A stretch of 64,000 nt of DNA from Callaeas wilsoni (Eukaryota; Chordata; Aves; Passeriformes; Callaeidae), in contig VWPU01014023.1 of NCBI GenBank assembly GCA_013398955.1, forward strand, positions 62,001 to 126,000, written 5' to 3'. The position numbers and the translations under genes are program-made. This document shows positions 40,310 to 51,667 of the stretch, in pieces; positions within the stretch are counted from its first letter, which is position 1, and each line of letters starts with the position of its first letter. Under the pieces are notes generated by a model. That model did not search any database. It saw only the letters and a program-made list of their open reading frames with translations, and was not told the DNA's origin.

Positions 40310-43300
40310 ACACAAAACAGAAGTTTAGAGAGAAGGTGGAATAACCTTGGAGGGAGTATATTACATTATGCCTTGTCAACCATAATAGCTTCCCCAGCAC
40401 AAATATATGCTAGTGCACATTCTCCAAGTTAACTAATAAACAGAAGAGCCATAAAAAAGATAATTACTTACACTATGCATTTGCACATTGCAACTAGTAA
40501 TTTTGTAGCTTTAGTTCCATCTTTCAACTGTGACTTATATTGACAAGGAACAGTGGCAGCAGTGTGTATCACAAAAGGAGTAAACAAATGACCTTTATCT
40601 AACTTTATTAAAGTAATAAAGGGCAGACTTTTTTTTTTTTTCATACTTCAAAGAGAGTTTTATAGCTAGCTACCAGCAGGGTGTGGACTGAAGCTAAAAA
40701 CTTTGAAATGGGTCCCTGTGAAATCTGAAACCAAAATACAGCAGAGGTCACCTCTCTGTGAAGAGCCGCCTTGTCTGTATGTATACTATAAGCAAAGCTC
40801 TGTTAGCTCAGCCTCAGCAATAATGTAATTCAACTTAGCCCCTGGGAATAGCAACAACATCAGGTTTCTACTACAAAGATAAATTTACTGCACACAATAC
40901 CTGTTACTATATATTTGCAGCATGTTTGATAGTAGCCAGACACTAGTATTACATGGTATACCTCAAGCTATTTTTTCTTGTTAAAGGGTAACCCAGGCTA
41001 TAAATACATTTTTATTCTTACTCTCACCATTAGCCAATTCTTTTTAGTCAACACTGCACGTACATTAGTTTTATGCAATATACTAGCCAATATTAATAGG
41101 AAAGGAAGCGATACATCTGGGTTGGTTTGTTGTTGTTGGGTTTTTTTAATTTTTAAACATTTTTCCCCTAAAGGGGAGAATTTCAACCCTTTTCAACAAG
41201 GAAACTGATAATTTTTCCAGTGGAGAGACAGACTCTCCTGAGACAAGTATTGGGACAATAAGACTACTATACTTCAGTCTGTCTCGTGGGCTCCCGTGAA
41301 ACAGTTCACAGACCCAAACTTGATGACAAGTGCCATATAGCACTCGAGGTTCTCGGAAAGGGTGGCCCATACACACACTGCTCTGCTGATACATATGGGA
41401 TAGGCTGTCTATTCTCCCAGCTCCAGGAAAAGAGCAGGCAGATGAAGTTGCTGGCACTGGAACCACTGCACGAGCCTGGGCTCCTGCTGGCTCTGCCTGC
41501 AGAGCAGAGCGCTCCTACTTCTGCCTCCACTGGGAGCTCTCCCTCCCTTTCGCCCCGAGGTCTGTTCTATGTGTTTGCCAAATCTCTCCTCAGATGGAAA
41601 TCTCCACATTCAAACAGAGATTTCCCAAAGCAGTGGACTGAAATGTTGGCCACCCTTGCTGGACGACACTTCTCTGACACAGAAAAAATCCCACACTGAA
41701 TAGTCTCCATCAGCCGCTTTGGGTCCATCACTGGAGAGACAGTGCCTTGATTCAGGTTATTGGAGACTTTGAGGCTTAAGACACTTTGAAGGATGCAGGA
41801 TCCAAACTGGGCAATACATTAAGTGCCACTTGATTTGATTAGAAGCACTGACGTGCAATAAAACACTCATGTTAGGAATGGCAAGGAAAAAGAACACTTT
41901 CTGCTGACCAGACAGCCAAAAACATCCCTTTTGAATGGTGTAGTGCTTGAGAAGAACTAAGCAGTCTTTGAAATCCAGCCCTTAACCAGGAGCTGTCTTA
42001 CAACATGTTAAAAGGAGGGGCACTGATATTTAAAAACATCTAAGTTTAAGCAAACACACACAAAGACCATAATGTATATGCAACAACCCTTTAAAGAGGA
42101 AGCAGTATTTCAGTTTCTCCCCAAGTTCTTGGCTCACAGGAAAACATCTGATGTAAAAAGGGAACCAACCCAATCTGCCCCTCCGCCACCTAAGGGCAAA
42201 TTATTCAGGCACCTATAAAAAAACCTCCTGATGCTTTACAGCTTAAATGTTTTATATAGTTAAACTGAGTTGTCTTGAGTTCACATGCTTTATGTTATTT
42301 GATATGTTTTAACTAAGAAGCTACCTGGATTCATTTCAAGATTTTCTTTTTTTTTTTTTTTGAACTAACCTGTTTTTGAGCACAGACTCTCTCATGCTAG
42401 CACTACACAGATGTATTCAATCTCTCTGCATGCTGCAAAAGTATTTAAACAAAGTTTGAAACAGAGTAAAAAAAATGGAGGGGGGGAATCTGACTGCCAG
42501 ACCATTTGGTTTGGTTTCTGCTTTTGTGTTGGGTTCATTTATTTATTTTGAAACACCATAAATTTCAATGTATTTGCAAGTTCTTCTGCATTTTTTTTCT
42601 GCTCCATACCAGATCCATGGTTTTGATCAGGTTGATAAGGAACAAAACGAGCACCTAAAGAGGGCTTTGCTGGTTACAGACATACTTGGCTTTACAAAAC
42701 ATTGTACTAGCCATTATTAAAACATGTATCACAAGTCCTTTTTTCTCCTTCAGATGCTCAGGATTAAATCTGTGCAATTAAATCTTTTCATAAAAACATT
42801 TACAAAAATTTGACTGAGAGATCTTCTCTGGACAGTTTGTCTTAGAAGATGGAGTTTTTTGTTCCAAATCATGCACACACAGAGTATATGCCAAGCTCTC
42901 CAACTGTGTCACTCCAGTCCTTAAGCCATTTAACACAGAACATGCACGTGTCCTTTGAATGCCAAGTCAGCTACGTGTCAAAGACAAACAGCTCTGCATA
43001 GCCAACCCATTCCAATCAGCACATCAGTAAGAAATCTCATTTGTATTCAGTATTATGCCCACCAACGGGAATGGGGGGAAAAAAGAAAAAAAGAAAAAAA
43101 ATTAACACATACCCACAAATGCTTTTACAACCTCAGTAACTTTGGGAATAAGAAAGTTACACTGACTTTGGCCTGAAAATACAGTTTGCCCTAGGGGGGA
43201 ATAGTTTCTATTTAGTAAGTGAATTAAAGACCATGAACATCTTTGCTTTCTGCCCTGATGGCTGGGTCCAAAAGCATTTGAGTTACCAAAAGAGTTTTGC

Positions 43301-44512
43301 CTTTACCTATATCTTTAGACGTTTTTAGGCATTTAAAGAGAGCTGCAATTGGAAGCCAGCAACTGTCCAGATTAACTGTGAACACTACGAAGACAATTAT
43401 CCCCTAACCAGGTATTTAGTACAAAGCTTCATCTGCAATCAAGATCTAAAACAGGATGATGGGCTTGTTGTGGGCACTATCACAATTCAAACACGATAAC
43501 ACAAATATCTATTGAACTAGGTATTCATTTATTATTGCAGTAATGCTGTAGCAGGAGGGCTATGTAGGCTAACGTAGCATAGAAATGCCAGGTATTATTT
43601 TTATACACAGGTTCTTACACCCTAAATCTCAGCACCTTCACAGAAATTGTAGTCAATACAGCTGAAAACAATCATATGAGAACACTTGGTCTGACCCTCC
43701 ACAGGGTATATCTCCAAATACAGTTTGTACGTTCCACGAACAAAATTTTATGTTAGGTTTTGGTGGTTTAGGATACACAGCAAATATGGTATGTTGTCTG
43801 GTGTGTAGCAATAATTTAAAAAATATTGAAAGGCAGTTTGTTTAAATTTTGTTTTACTCCTGTTTCAGCATTGACCAGGAGCCTGGAGAAATTGTTATAC
43901 AAATAACACTCCTAAAAATGGTTGTGTATCTGAGTCAGGAAAACACAAAGGTACTTGTGAGGTCAGGACTTTTGAGTCATTGTATTCAGTTCTAGACAGA
44001 GCTGGATGCACTGCCTAGTATTGTCCACTGTTTCCGTCCCAAAATCCTATTTTCAATTTCACCTAATTTCTCATAGGTTAGGCTGAGGGTTGCCTCTGCT
44101 AAGTGTTTGCTAGAGCTGAAGCATCTGAGCCAAAACACTTCTTTCTTTCTGACATCAGGGCTCCTAAGTGTACTTTCCAATGCCGTAATTTAATTTTTAA
44201 ATTGAGGATATTTTCTTTGGAAAGCACTACTCAGCTTTCAAATACTTGACTTTGTGGCCTTAGTGATGCTCTTTATAAATACAGAGGTTTTTTGTATATA
44301 CATCCATAAAGACTAAAACGTCATATGGGTTGTTAAGCAAGTACTGGGATACTGGATTATATGAAATGACTTACATTAATACCAGCAATCTCTCTGAACC
44401 CAGCCAATTTATAATTTACATTGCTCTAGAAACTATTTATTTGAATCACACAGACAACCTCAGTACCAAACTGCTCCCATAGCATTCTACCAAGACTTCT
44501 AGAGCTGTCAGG

Positions 44513-44532
44513 AAAAAAAAAAAAAAAAAAAA
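44513..44532. repeat. A20 homopolymer
   Basis: Twenty consecutive A residues on the plus strand. The upstream 100 bases contain no AATAAA signal and no recognisable transcript, so it does not look like the tail of a processed pseudogene. It is the longest homopolymer noticed in the window. Confidence 0.9.
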
Positions 44533-44743
44533 GCTGGTCTACATTAGTAGGGGGAGATATAACATATATTTCAAATTATATTTTTCCTTCCTTGTTTTGA
44601 CTGTATTGAACAGCTAAGCAAGCTTTACCCATCAAGTAAGCTTTCCTATTTTGCACTCTATTTACCATCAGAAGGACAAGTGCAGGTTGGGTGGTAAGCA
44701 CCCTCCTTCCAGGACTGACATTTACTGTGCGTTTGCAAACAGA

Positions 44744-44853
44744 ATATGCAGGTCCACCTGGCCTCTAAACTATGTCGTGTTCAGTGTAATAGAGATGGAT
44801 ATGCAGGTCCACCTGGCCTCTAAAATATGTTGTGTTCAGTGTAATAGCGATGG
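44744..44853. repeat. 55-bp tandem duplication
   Basis: Two adjacent 55-base copies, 44,744-44,798 and 44,799-44,853, both begin ATATGCAGGTCCACCTGG and end with GATGG. They differ at only three positions (C/A, C/T and A/G) and show no indel, so about 95% identity. The duplication is simple and fairly young. It shows no open frame of interest and no relation to a known mobile element that I recognise. Confidence 0.95.
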
Positions 44854-47311
44854 ATGACATGCAGAGGGATCCTTGTATTCCACAAGGAAAAAAAAATGTC
44901 AAACAAAATCAAAACAACGAAGCCCCCATGTCATTTAACACTTAAATATATGCATTAATATTGAAAAAAAAAAGCTTGAGATCAGTTATTACAGGTATAG
45001 ATGAAGACAACAAGCAGAGATTTTCAGAGCAATTCAATGAATCCTCTTGGTTTGGCCAACACAGCACAGTGCAGCTCTTGGCTGAAGTGCTGCCAGCAAC
45101 GCCAGGTACCCGTTCAGGGCAGCGCAGCAGCAACAGGAGCAGCAGTGAACTGCTGTCAGCTCCGAGCTGCTCAGGACTGCCACGTACTTCAGCTGGACAA
45201 GCAACTTCAGGAGATTCCAACTGCACAAGGGAAAAGGGATTTACCAGCTGTTAGCTGCTGTGGGTCAAGAAAAGTCAACGTGAAATGCTACAAAGCAAGC
45301 CCGAGCTCTCACACCAGCCTGTGATTTACGGATCTTCACCTCGGCCTGCTGACTCATGTGAAAACTGCCTCCTGCTTTGATGTCACTTGGATTTTAACAG
45401 TTAGACAATACAAGGCAAGAAAAGAGTTTCTTCCTAGCCAAGACCGCAACAGTTTAAGAGAGGAGAACAATGAATGAGGCTATTAAGAGTATTTCCCTAA
45501 TTAGCACTTTGTAACAGCTGATTGCATCCCTGTCAAGCAGAATTGACATTATTACCATACGACGCAAACTATGTTTAGTATGCTCCCAGACTCCTAAATA
45601 TAGTTGACACCTACATCACATTCACCAGACTGTAAAGATCCAGGAAGGAATAGAACACCGGGAGCCGTCACCTGCCCACTGAGGTCTGATGCTCTCAAGC
45701 CTTCTTCTACTATCCAACTTCTCAATGAATCTGCAGAAAATCTCAACTTTTTAGTAGTCAGCATTTTCCAGTTTACTCTTCAGTTTTGAACTGCCATCCC
45801 TCTGCCACCAGCCCAGATTAAGAGCATGCCATAATTGAAGATACTTTCTTACCTAAATTAATTAAATCTTGTTTCTCTTAACTAATAAGCTGGATCACAA
45901 ATTATCTGTAAAAAAGCCATGTACTTGCTAGGACATCTTTAAATGAAATCCCTCAAAATCCCATTTGTGATGATGTACAATGACATGTGTTATCCTGAAT
46001 ACAGAAAAGAAACAAAAGTGTTTTCCCACACGTCAAGTGACTCAGAGTTAGTATAGAAGCAGAGTAGACTCTGTGGGCAAACAGAGCTAATATTAACACA
46101 CAATGAGTAAGTTACTGCTTGTTCCCTAAGGGTCAAGTAGCTTTTATTCATCTTCATCTGCCAAAAAACACTACACAAAAGACAACTAACCCCCAAGAAT
46201 CCTACCAGAAGCCACACCACCATCTACTACCATCTCTCATATGGCAACAGGCATTTCAAAACATAGCTTGAAGAAAAGCCTGTGATGTAATGGGAAGCAA
46301 TGCTATTAAATAATATAGATTGCATTCTTCTAAGTCAATACCAAAACAATGACTGACTCAGTTTTTGAAACAGCAGCACTATGAAAATGCAAAATTGATT
46401 TACAAGGGAAATAACAGCCAGAGGTTACTATGGCTGCTAAAGTTACAGGACATTTTTCTAAAGAAACTAGAATCCGTATCCACTCTAAAAAAAGCTAGCA
46501 AAGGCAATTTTATGCACCATCTCAAAGCGAAACAAGCTATTCTCCTAAATTAAAATTGTTTTTTTAAAGCATTATCATTCCAGCACCATCCATAGCGCAG
46601 CAAGGACAGCGCTGCAGTTTTAACTGGCAACAATGATTTTAACAAGGGAAAAACTAGCAGCCTTTTGCCTTCTTTCAGTTCAGCTCTTGATCCGTGAAAC
46701 ATTCCCCTTACAAAAGGAAACAAACTAATGTTGGCCTTTCTTAAAACAGTTTTCATTTCTCATCTTTTACATGTTAATTTCTCACGATTTTCACCGCAAA
46801 TAGAATCTTATGCCAGGTCATCTGGCCTGTAACAAGTGGAGCTGAACAAAAGCAGGCGGCCCTGGCGTGCAATGTCACCTCTAACATCACATGCAACAGG
46901 GACCGTTCCAGCACAGTCACACCGAGCTCGGTTCAGCCAGCCCTGTCCAGCAGCTCATTTCATAACCAGCAAAGGGTCGCCACGAGGGCTGCAGGACACC
47001 TGGCTGGCCAAGGCAGTGAAACTGCCCCATTACCCCAGATTGCTCCTGTCCAACCACCCTACAAGCAGTGCAAAGCCTGGGGCATCAGAGGCGTCACCTG
47101 GACCTTCTCTTTGGGTTAGATGATTGTGGTGTACATGACAGCTTGAATGCATCACCTTAAAATCACCTTTCCCTTAAATAATGTCAGCAGCCTCAATCCT
47201 CAGGCAAGAGTCAAGGATAATGACTGATTTAACCAAGAGACCATTAAATCCCCAGATATCCTAAAGCATAGCAGCGCTGCATCTATTGGTCAGGAATTAA
47301 GGATGTACTTA

Positions 47312-47330
47312 ATCATCATCATCATCATCA
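47312..47330. repeat. (ATC)6 microsatellite
   Basis: Six perfect ATC units followed by one A. It is a simple trinucleotide repeat with no associated open frame. Confidence 0.9.
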
Positions 47331-47548
47331 CTGTGCACCAACCTCTATCATTTTACACTCAAGCCCTAAGCAGCCCACGCTTTCCTGCCCAGGACCTCAT
47401 ATTCTTCCAGCAAAAATTAAACTCAAGTAATAATATCTTCTGAAAAATAATGCAAGCAACACTAAAAGTGTTAAATGACAACATCTAAAGTTAAAACTGG
47501 TATACTCTATTAGTCACACAATTATCATTTTGTTTCATTGAGAAACAC

Positions 47549-47962
47549 ATGCACTGCTTACTCAAAGCAGCATTGAGAAGCTTGTCTGATAACAGCCAAA
47601 GCGCTCATGCCGTTCCCCGGGTTGACACTTTGTTTCCTTGCAAGTACTGGATGCCACCAAGGAGGTTTGTACGATTTGTTCGCACACCGCTTCCAGCCAG
47701 CAAGGCCACTGAAGTGACGGGGTGTGCAGTCCTGAGAACTCCCTGGTACAAGGCAAACCCTGGCAGGGAGGCAAAAGGGAGCTTTTCACAGCAGAGCTGC
47801 TGTCAAAGCAGACACGTGCAGAACCTGCCCCGTCTTGCACCGCTCCCCCCAAAAGCTACCACCATCCCTTCCCAGCAGATCACACACAGCCATAGATCTG
47901 CCACAGCTGTGCTTCACTCCAGCCATCAACAACTGGACCAGAAGGTAAGTGAGACAGCCTGA
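47549..47962 (+). other. Unsupported 137-codon open frame with internal splice donor
   Basis: The frame runs 137 codons, is rich in Ser, Pro and His, and shows no domain, signal peptide or membrane segment that I recognise. A perfect donor, AAG|GTAAGT, occurs after position 47,944, close to its 3' end. It could therefore be part of a plus-strand exon of an antisense or divergent transcript rather than a protein gene. No convincing acceptor or promoter is visible upstream. The local GC content is raised, which lengthens chance frames. I lean towards non-coding. Confidence 0.12.
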
Positions 47963-48845
47963 AGCTGCCCCAAGCACACCCAAGCGCTCTTTGAAAGGCT
48001 GAGGTTACATTTGTCGGCTTCATTCCTCTGGTACCAAAGCTCATTTAAGCAGCAACTTCTCCCACACAATTCAGCAATTCCATACATTCATGCTTTTATA
48101 ACCCTTGGCCATTCATTTTTTGCCCTGATATTCATTGCCATTGATTTTATCTATTTGTTTTTTTAAACTTAACTCCTCCACATAGTAGCACCACGCAGAT
48201 GAGGCACATGCCTACACATTTTTCCTCCACTTGGTATAACATCACTACCCTCCAGACACGAGTCCAGGACATGTGAATGAAAACCAGCAGATTCAGGCTC
48301 AACCTGCCTGTAACATAATGATGCTGAGAAGACAGAAACACAGGCAACCCACCTCCACGACCGGGCTGTTGCTTTTGAGGCACGCTCTGCCCTCCTTACA
48401 GAGCCAGTCCAAGGCTTCCCTGCCAAAATCACATCGTTCAGCCATGCAGACCGTGCCTGCCCTTAAGTCTGCAGCGAACACTGATAACTCCGCTCTGAAT
48501 TCCTAAATAAGCTTTTTAATGCGAAATGAAAACTGACCAACACCGAGGAACAAACTCCCAAAAGGCCCATCGTAAATCCTCATTTCTGGAGCCTAAAGTT
48601 CAAGGCAGCAATCGTGAATTTCCTCCTCGCTAAGACAAGCACAGAATGGAGATAATTCCAAACTGCGAGCAGAGCAGGGGGCTGGGTGGCCACGGCGAGC
48701 CCGCAGCAGCGAGCGGCGCTGGGCTGATGCTGGTCACGCCGGTGGGTCCGCGCTGCCGTGACCGGAATGCTTGAGCCTGCACCGGGAAGCGCATTCCCGG
48801 GCTCTCCGCACCGCGACCCACGGCGAAGGTGGAGCTGCGCGCCAC

Positions 48846-48852
48846 TATAAAA
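48846..48852 (+). promoter_or_regulatory. Candidate plus-strand TATA box
   Basis: TATAAAA preceded by C lies at the left shoulder of the CpG island. It would place a plus-strand start near 48,876, reading into the island and opposite in direction to the minus-strand donors. The consensus match is good, but such heptamers are common by chance in AT-rich flanks. It hints at a divergent or antisense transcript and no more. Confidence 0.2.
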
Positions 48853-49343
48853 CCCCCAAATAATGTAAATTTTAAGAAGTTTTCCGAGACGCGTAGGGAG
48901 TCCGCAGCCGTGCGGTGGAGCAAGGACAGTCAGTTACAACAATCACTCCCAACGTTTTATTTGATTAGCGGAGTTTCGGCGCGGAGGCGCATTATTTAAA
49001 GCCTCGTCCTCCTCCTCAGCCCGGCGCCGAGGCAGAACGACAGCACTGCAGCATCTCCCCCGCCGGAGAGCTGGCGTACACCCGCGGGCAAGTTCCCCCT
49101 CGGCCCCGCGGCGGCCGCGGTCCCCCCGCACCGCCCCATCCCGCCGCCGGCCGCGGCCCCGCGCTCCCCCCGCAGCTCCGGGGCGGCCGCGGCAACGCGG
49201 GGAGCGCTCGGGGCCTCCGGCCGCCACCGCCCCCTTCCCCGGCCGCGGCTCCGGGGCGGCCACGGCCCCGCGTTCGGCGGGAAGAGAGATCCCCCGCTAC
49301 CTCGCCGTCCCCCGCGCGGTGCCCGCAGCCCGGGCAGCGTTAC

Positions 49344-49500
49344 CTCAGCGGGCCCGCGCCTTTGTGCTGCAGTCCATCCCCGCGGCCGGCGGCGGGAGCG
49401 CCAGCACCACCGCGGGAGCGGGCGGGGAAAGGGGCGGCGCACTATGTGGCAGGAAGGGACACCTGGGCTCCTCCTCCCGCGCCCGCCCGCCCGCGCTGGA
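49344..49500 (-). other. Candidate non-coding first exon, minus strand
   Basis: Read on the minus strand, the exon would end at 49,344 with CTGAG|GTAACG, a good donor for an intron running left from 49,343. Just upstream is a short frame from ATG (49,375-49,377) to TGA (49,345-49,347), ten residues MDCSTKARAR, which stops one base before the donor. If transcribed, it would act as an upstream open frame rather than as the protein start. An alternative donor lies 43 bases further on (GCGAG|GTAGCG, intron from 49,300). The transcription start cannot be read, so the right end given here is nominal. Sp1-like boxes upstream fit a TATA-less promoter. The real coding exons are not recognised in this window. 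Confidence 0.35.
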
Positions 49501-49549
49501 TCACTATCTGGCAGCGCGCGGGGACTCGCCCGCCGCCCGTCCCCGGCCG

Positions 49550-49618
49550 CCCCTCGGCCAAGTTGGAACTACGGCCGCCTTCCCTCGCCCTTCCACGGCT
49601 TCCAACTTGGCCGAGGGG
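49550..49618. repeat. Perfect 19-bp inverted repeat in the CpG island
   Basis: The left arm, 49,550-49,568 (CCCCTCGGCCAAGTTGGAA), is the exact reverse complement of the right arm, 49,600-49,618, with a 31-base GC-rich loop between them. The pairing is imperfectly extended on the outer side by GCCG/CGGC blocks. DNA could extrude a cruciform here, and a transcript of either strand could fold into a strong hairpin. The arms contain TTGGCC/GGCCAA half-sites of NF1 type (TTGGC). A perfect 19-bp match is most unlikely by chance at this distance. Confidence 0.95.
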
Positions 49619-49690
49619 TGGCGGCACCGCCAGTGTCCTCCGCCTCGGCTGCCCTCCATTGTTGTCGCCCGCCCCGCGCCCCGGCTGTAC

Positions 49691-49860
49691 CTGCAGTGCG
49701 GGGCTGGAGCATCGATCCCGAGGGGCCGTGACGCTGGAGAGCCGCTCCGCGATGCCCAGCGCACAGCTGAGGATGAGCGGGATACGGCGAGGTGTGTGCG
49801 GGAAAAATGAATAAAGAACCCACGCCCCCCAGACAAACAACAACAACAAAACCCTGGGTT
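49691..49860 (-). other. Alternative candidate first exon, minus strand
   Basis: On the minus strand the segment ends at 49,691 with CTGCAG|GTACAG, a good donor for an intron starting at 49,690. It lies at the right edge of the CpG island, upstream of the other two donors, and would give a transcript variant that skips the rest of the island. The right boundary is nominal because no start signal is visible. There is no open frame of note, so it would be 5' untranslated. Confidence 0.25.
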
Positions 49861-50301
49861 GGAAGTGAAATTCTGAGAAATTTAAACAGTTGTTGGGGCT
49901 GAAAGGCGGCAGACGGCTTCTCCAGATGGCTCGTGCTGCTCAGGAGAAAGCTCTTTTGCCGAGAGCAGCCCTGGCTAAAAAAAGCTGCACAAAATGCTAA
50001 AGTCATCTTGGCAAACACTGTCCTTTCTTTGTCTCTTTTTTTTTTTGTCCCTGTTTTTGTTTTCTTGGCTTTCTGGAGTTGTTCCTCTTTGCAGCTGAAA
50101 TCATCCCTGTCTTGGTTCCCCACCCAAAGTTACTTGGTTTCTCGGTTTCAGGGCTGGTTTTGTTACATCTGAGCGGCTCTGACCAGACGTTTGAAGTCAC
50201 AGAAGCATCGGGTGATAGTTCTCCTTTTTATGCAAAGAAAACCCCTCTGTATTTTAATTATATTTTTAATTATTTCTAAGATGCAGAAGTCCTCAACTCC
50301 A

Positions 50302-50359
50302 ACAAGTCCTCATGATCCAGGCTAGGAGTGAATTAACAGCAGGATCAAGTAGAAACTTT
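50302..50359 (+). repeat. 58-bp dispersed repeat, copy A
   Basis: It aligns without gaps to 51,668-51,725, with 48 of 58 bases identical. The best-kept part is AGCAGGATCAAG followed one base later by AGAAACTTT; CAGGCTA is also shared. The two copies lie in the same orientation, 1.37 kb apart. This fits two fragments of an old interspersed element or an old local duplication. I do not recognise the family. Confidence 0.7.
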
Positions 50360-51667
50360 GTAAAATATGCTTGAAAGGCTTAGAAGGTCCCTTTGAAATC
50401 AGCACTGCTGCTCACACGTGTAAAATTACACACATTAACTAACTCCATGTAGGTTCAGGGACAAAACCTTTTAATTCTGCCTAGTGCTCGCTTTTAAAGA
50501 GCTCCTTGAGGACTGTGGTCATGGGGAAAGCAGCAGGGCTGGAGCAGGGTAGGATAAAGGCACTGCATGCCAGGACCCTCTTCTGATGGAGTCACCAGAG
50601 AGGCTCCAGCCCGACTGGCCGCTGCCACCGCATCAGTGCAGGAGCTACAAGTCCATCACAGAATGGTGAGCAAGGGCCCTTGGGAGCTAGAGAGATCCTT
50701 GGAGAAAAAAGTGCCTGAGGTACCAAACTGTCCAGCCACGGGGTATCTGATTTGAATAGGGAGAGGATGCAGAACATGTTTTAACTTTGCAAATGTGTAC
50801 ACAGCACTGAGATGGCTCCACCTGACCACACCAGCGCCATGGGAACCTGCAGGTACTGGCCACTAATAAGGGGATGAGGTGGTACAGCATCTGTTATTTA
50901 ATACAGGACTTTTAACTATCTGATGGCTGTTGGAAATTAAAACTTACCTTGGGCACAGGAAGAATATGGAACTACATGTGAGTGTGCTATGAAGGTTGAA
51001 GCAATTGGCTTTCTCCAATTTGCATATTTATTCAACTTAACACTCATGGAATTAGTAGGGCTGTTCCATCCATGTTCATCCCCTCATTTTTATTTCCTTT
51101 TGGAAAAAAAGTACAGCTGTATCATGTTTTAATAAACTTTGAACATGAAAAGGCCAAAATATTACAAACTTTAGGTGTGGTTTTGAAAGTGAGGGTGATA
51201 CTGGAATGAAATTGGTGGATCTGGACTTGACTTGAACTCTGAGCTCTGGCCCAGACCACTGCTTAGCTAGGGAGGGTGCTGACACAGGAGCGATTGAATA
51301 GGAACTGGCCACACACAAATTTCAGCTGGAAACCAGAAGAGAGTTATTAACCATTAGAGCAGTCAAATACTGCCTTTTCCAAGGGGAGTATTGAGAATGG
51401 AAAAATCTCACTGCTTTTGAGTTGTAGCTTATTAAAGTCATTATACAATGCATTGTCTGCAGCAGCAGGGGACAGACTTGATGTCTCAGGAAGTTGATTT
51501 GAGTGCTAAGGTGCTGCATGACATTGATCACACACCCTGATATTTGAATTTCAGAAGCAGCGGTTGCTTATCCCAGCAGATGCCTTTCAGGTTTATTGTA
51601 GGGTGAGTTGTCTTCTCCTGGGCATGTAGATGAGTTTTACTTTAGTCTTGGAAGGATTATGAAGCTG

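Larger units (their letters stand above)
16110..44743. other. AT-rich non-coding stretch
   Basis: I see no supported gene. Homopolymer runs are present: T15 at 18,889-18,903, T12 near 23,025-23,036, A13 near 24,269, T13 at 40,629-40,641, T15 at 42,347-42,361 and A20 at 44,513-44,532. Separately listed are regulatory-looking patches at 27,561-27,730 and 31,138-31,195, simple repeats at 27,835 and 40,284, and possible exon-like segments at 25,806 and 34,360. Strong splice-donor matches occur alone, for example minus strand at 21,389 and plus strand at 33,355, but no open exon is attached to them. Local GC rises modestly around 39.6-39.9 kb and 41.3-41.7 kb. Confidence 0.55.
44854..48660. other. 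Non-coding stretch left of the CpG island
   Basis: I see no supported gene. A short (ATC)n run lies at 47,312-47,330. GC content rises gradually from about 46.8 kb towards the island. A 137-codon plus-strand frame (47,549-47,962) has no recognisable domain but contains a perfect splice donor (see its own entry). Confidence 0.5.
48660..49815. promoter_or_regulatory. CpG island promoter
   Basis: This is the only extended GC- and CpG-rich block in the window. Its core (about 48,960-49,760) is packed with CpGs, including two NotI octamers GCGGCCGC at 49,111-49,118 and 49,183-49,190. Sp1-type GGGGCGG and CCCCGCCC boxes occur throughout. A 14-bp direct repeat, GCTCCGGGGCGGCC, lies at 49,175-49,188 and 49,248-49,261. 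Such islands mark RNA polymerase II promoters of vertebrate genes, usually broad-type starts without TATA. The minus strand has three good splice donors inside the island, at 49,690, 49,343 and 49,300, while the plus strand has only a weaker GAG|GTGTGT at 49,791. The main gene is therefore probably transcribed leftwards, with one or more non-coding first exons and a long first intron. I cannot name the gene. Confidence 0.85.

Noticed and set aside
41286..41699. 137-codon plus-strand open frame in a GC-raised patch
   Set aside because: There is an almost equally open frame on the opposite strand (41,306-41,530), no domain, and no splice or promoter signal.
44400..44532. A20 tract considered as the tail of a processed retrocopy
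   Set aside because: There is no polyadenylation signal, no recognisable transcript upstream and no flanking target duplication noticed.
48943..49849. Several open frames of 95-163 codons on both strands in the CpG island
   Set aside because: Extreme GC content removes stop codons. Arg/Pro/Ala/Gly-rich products on all frames are typical of island DNA, and none shows a domain.
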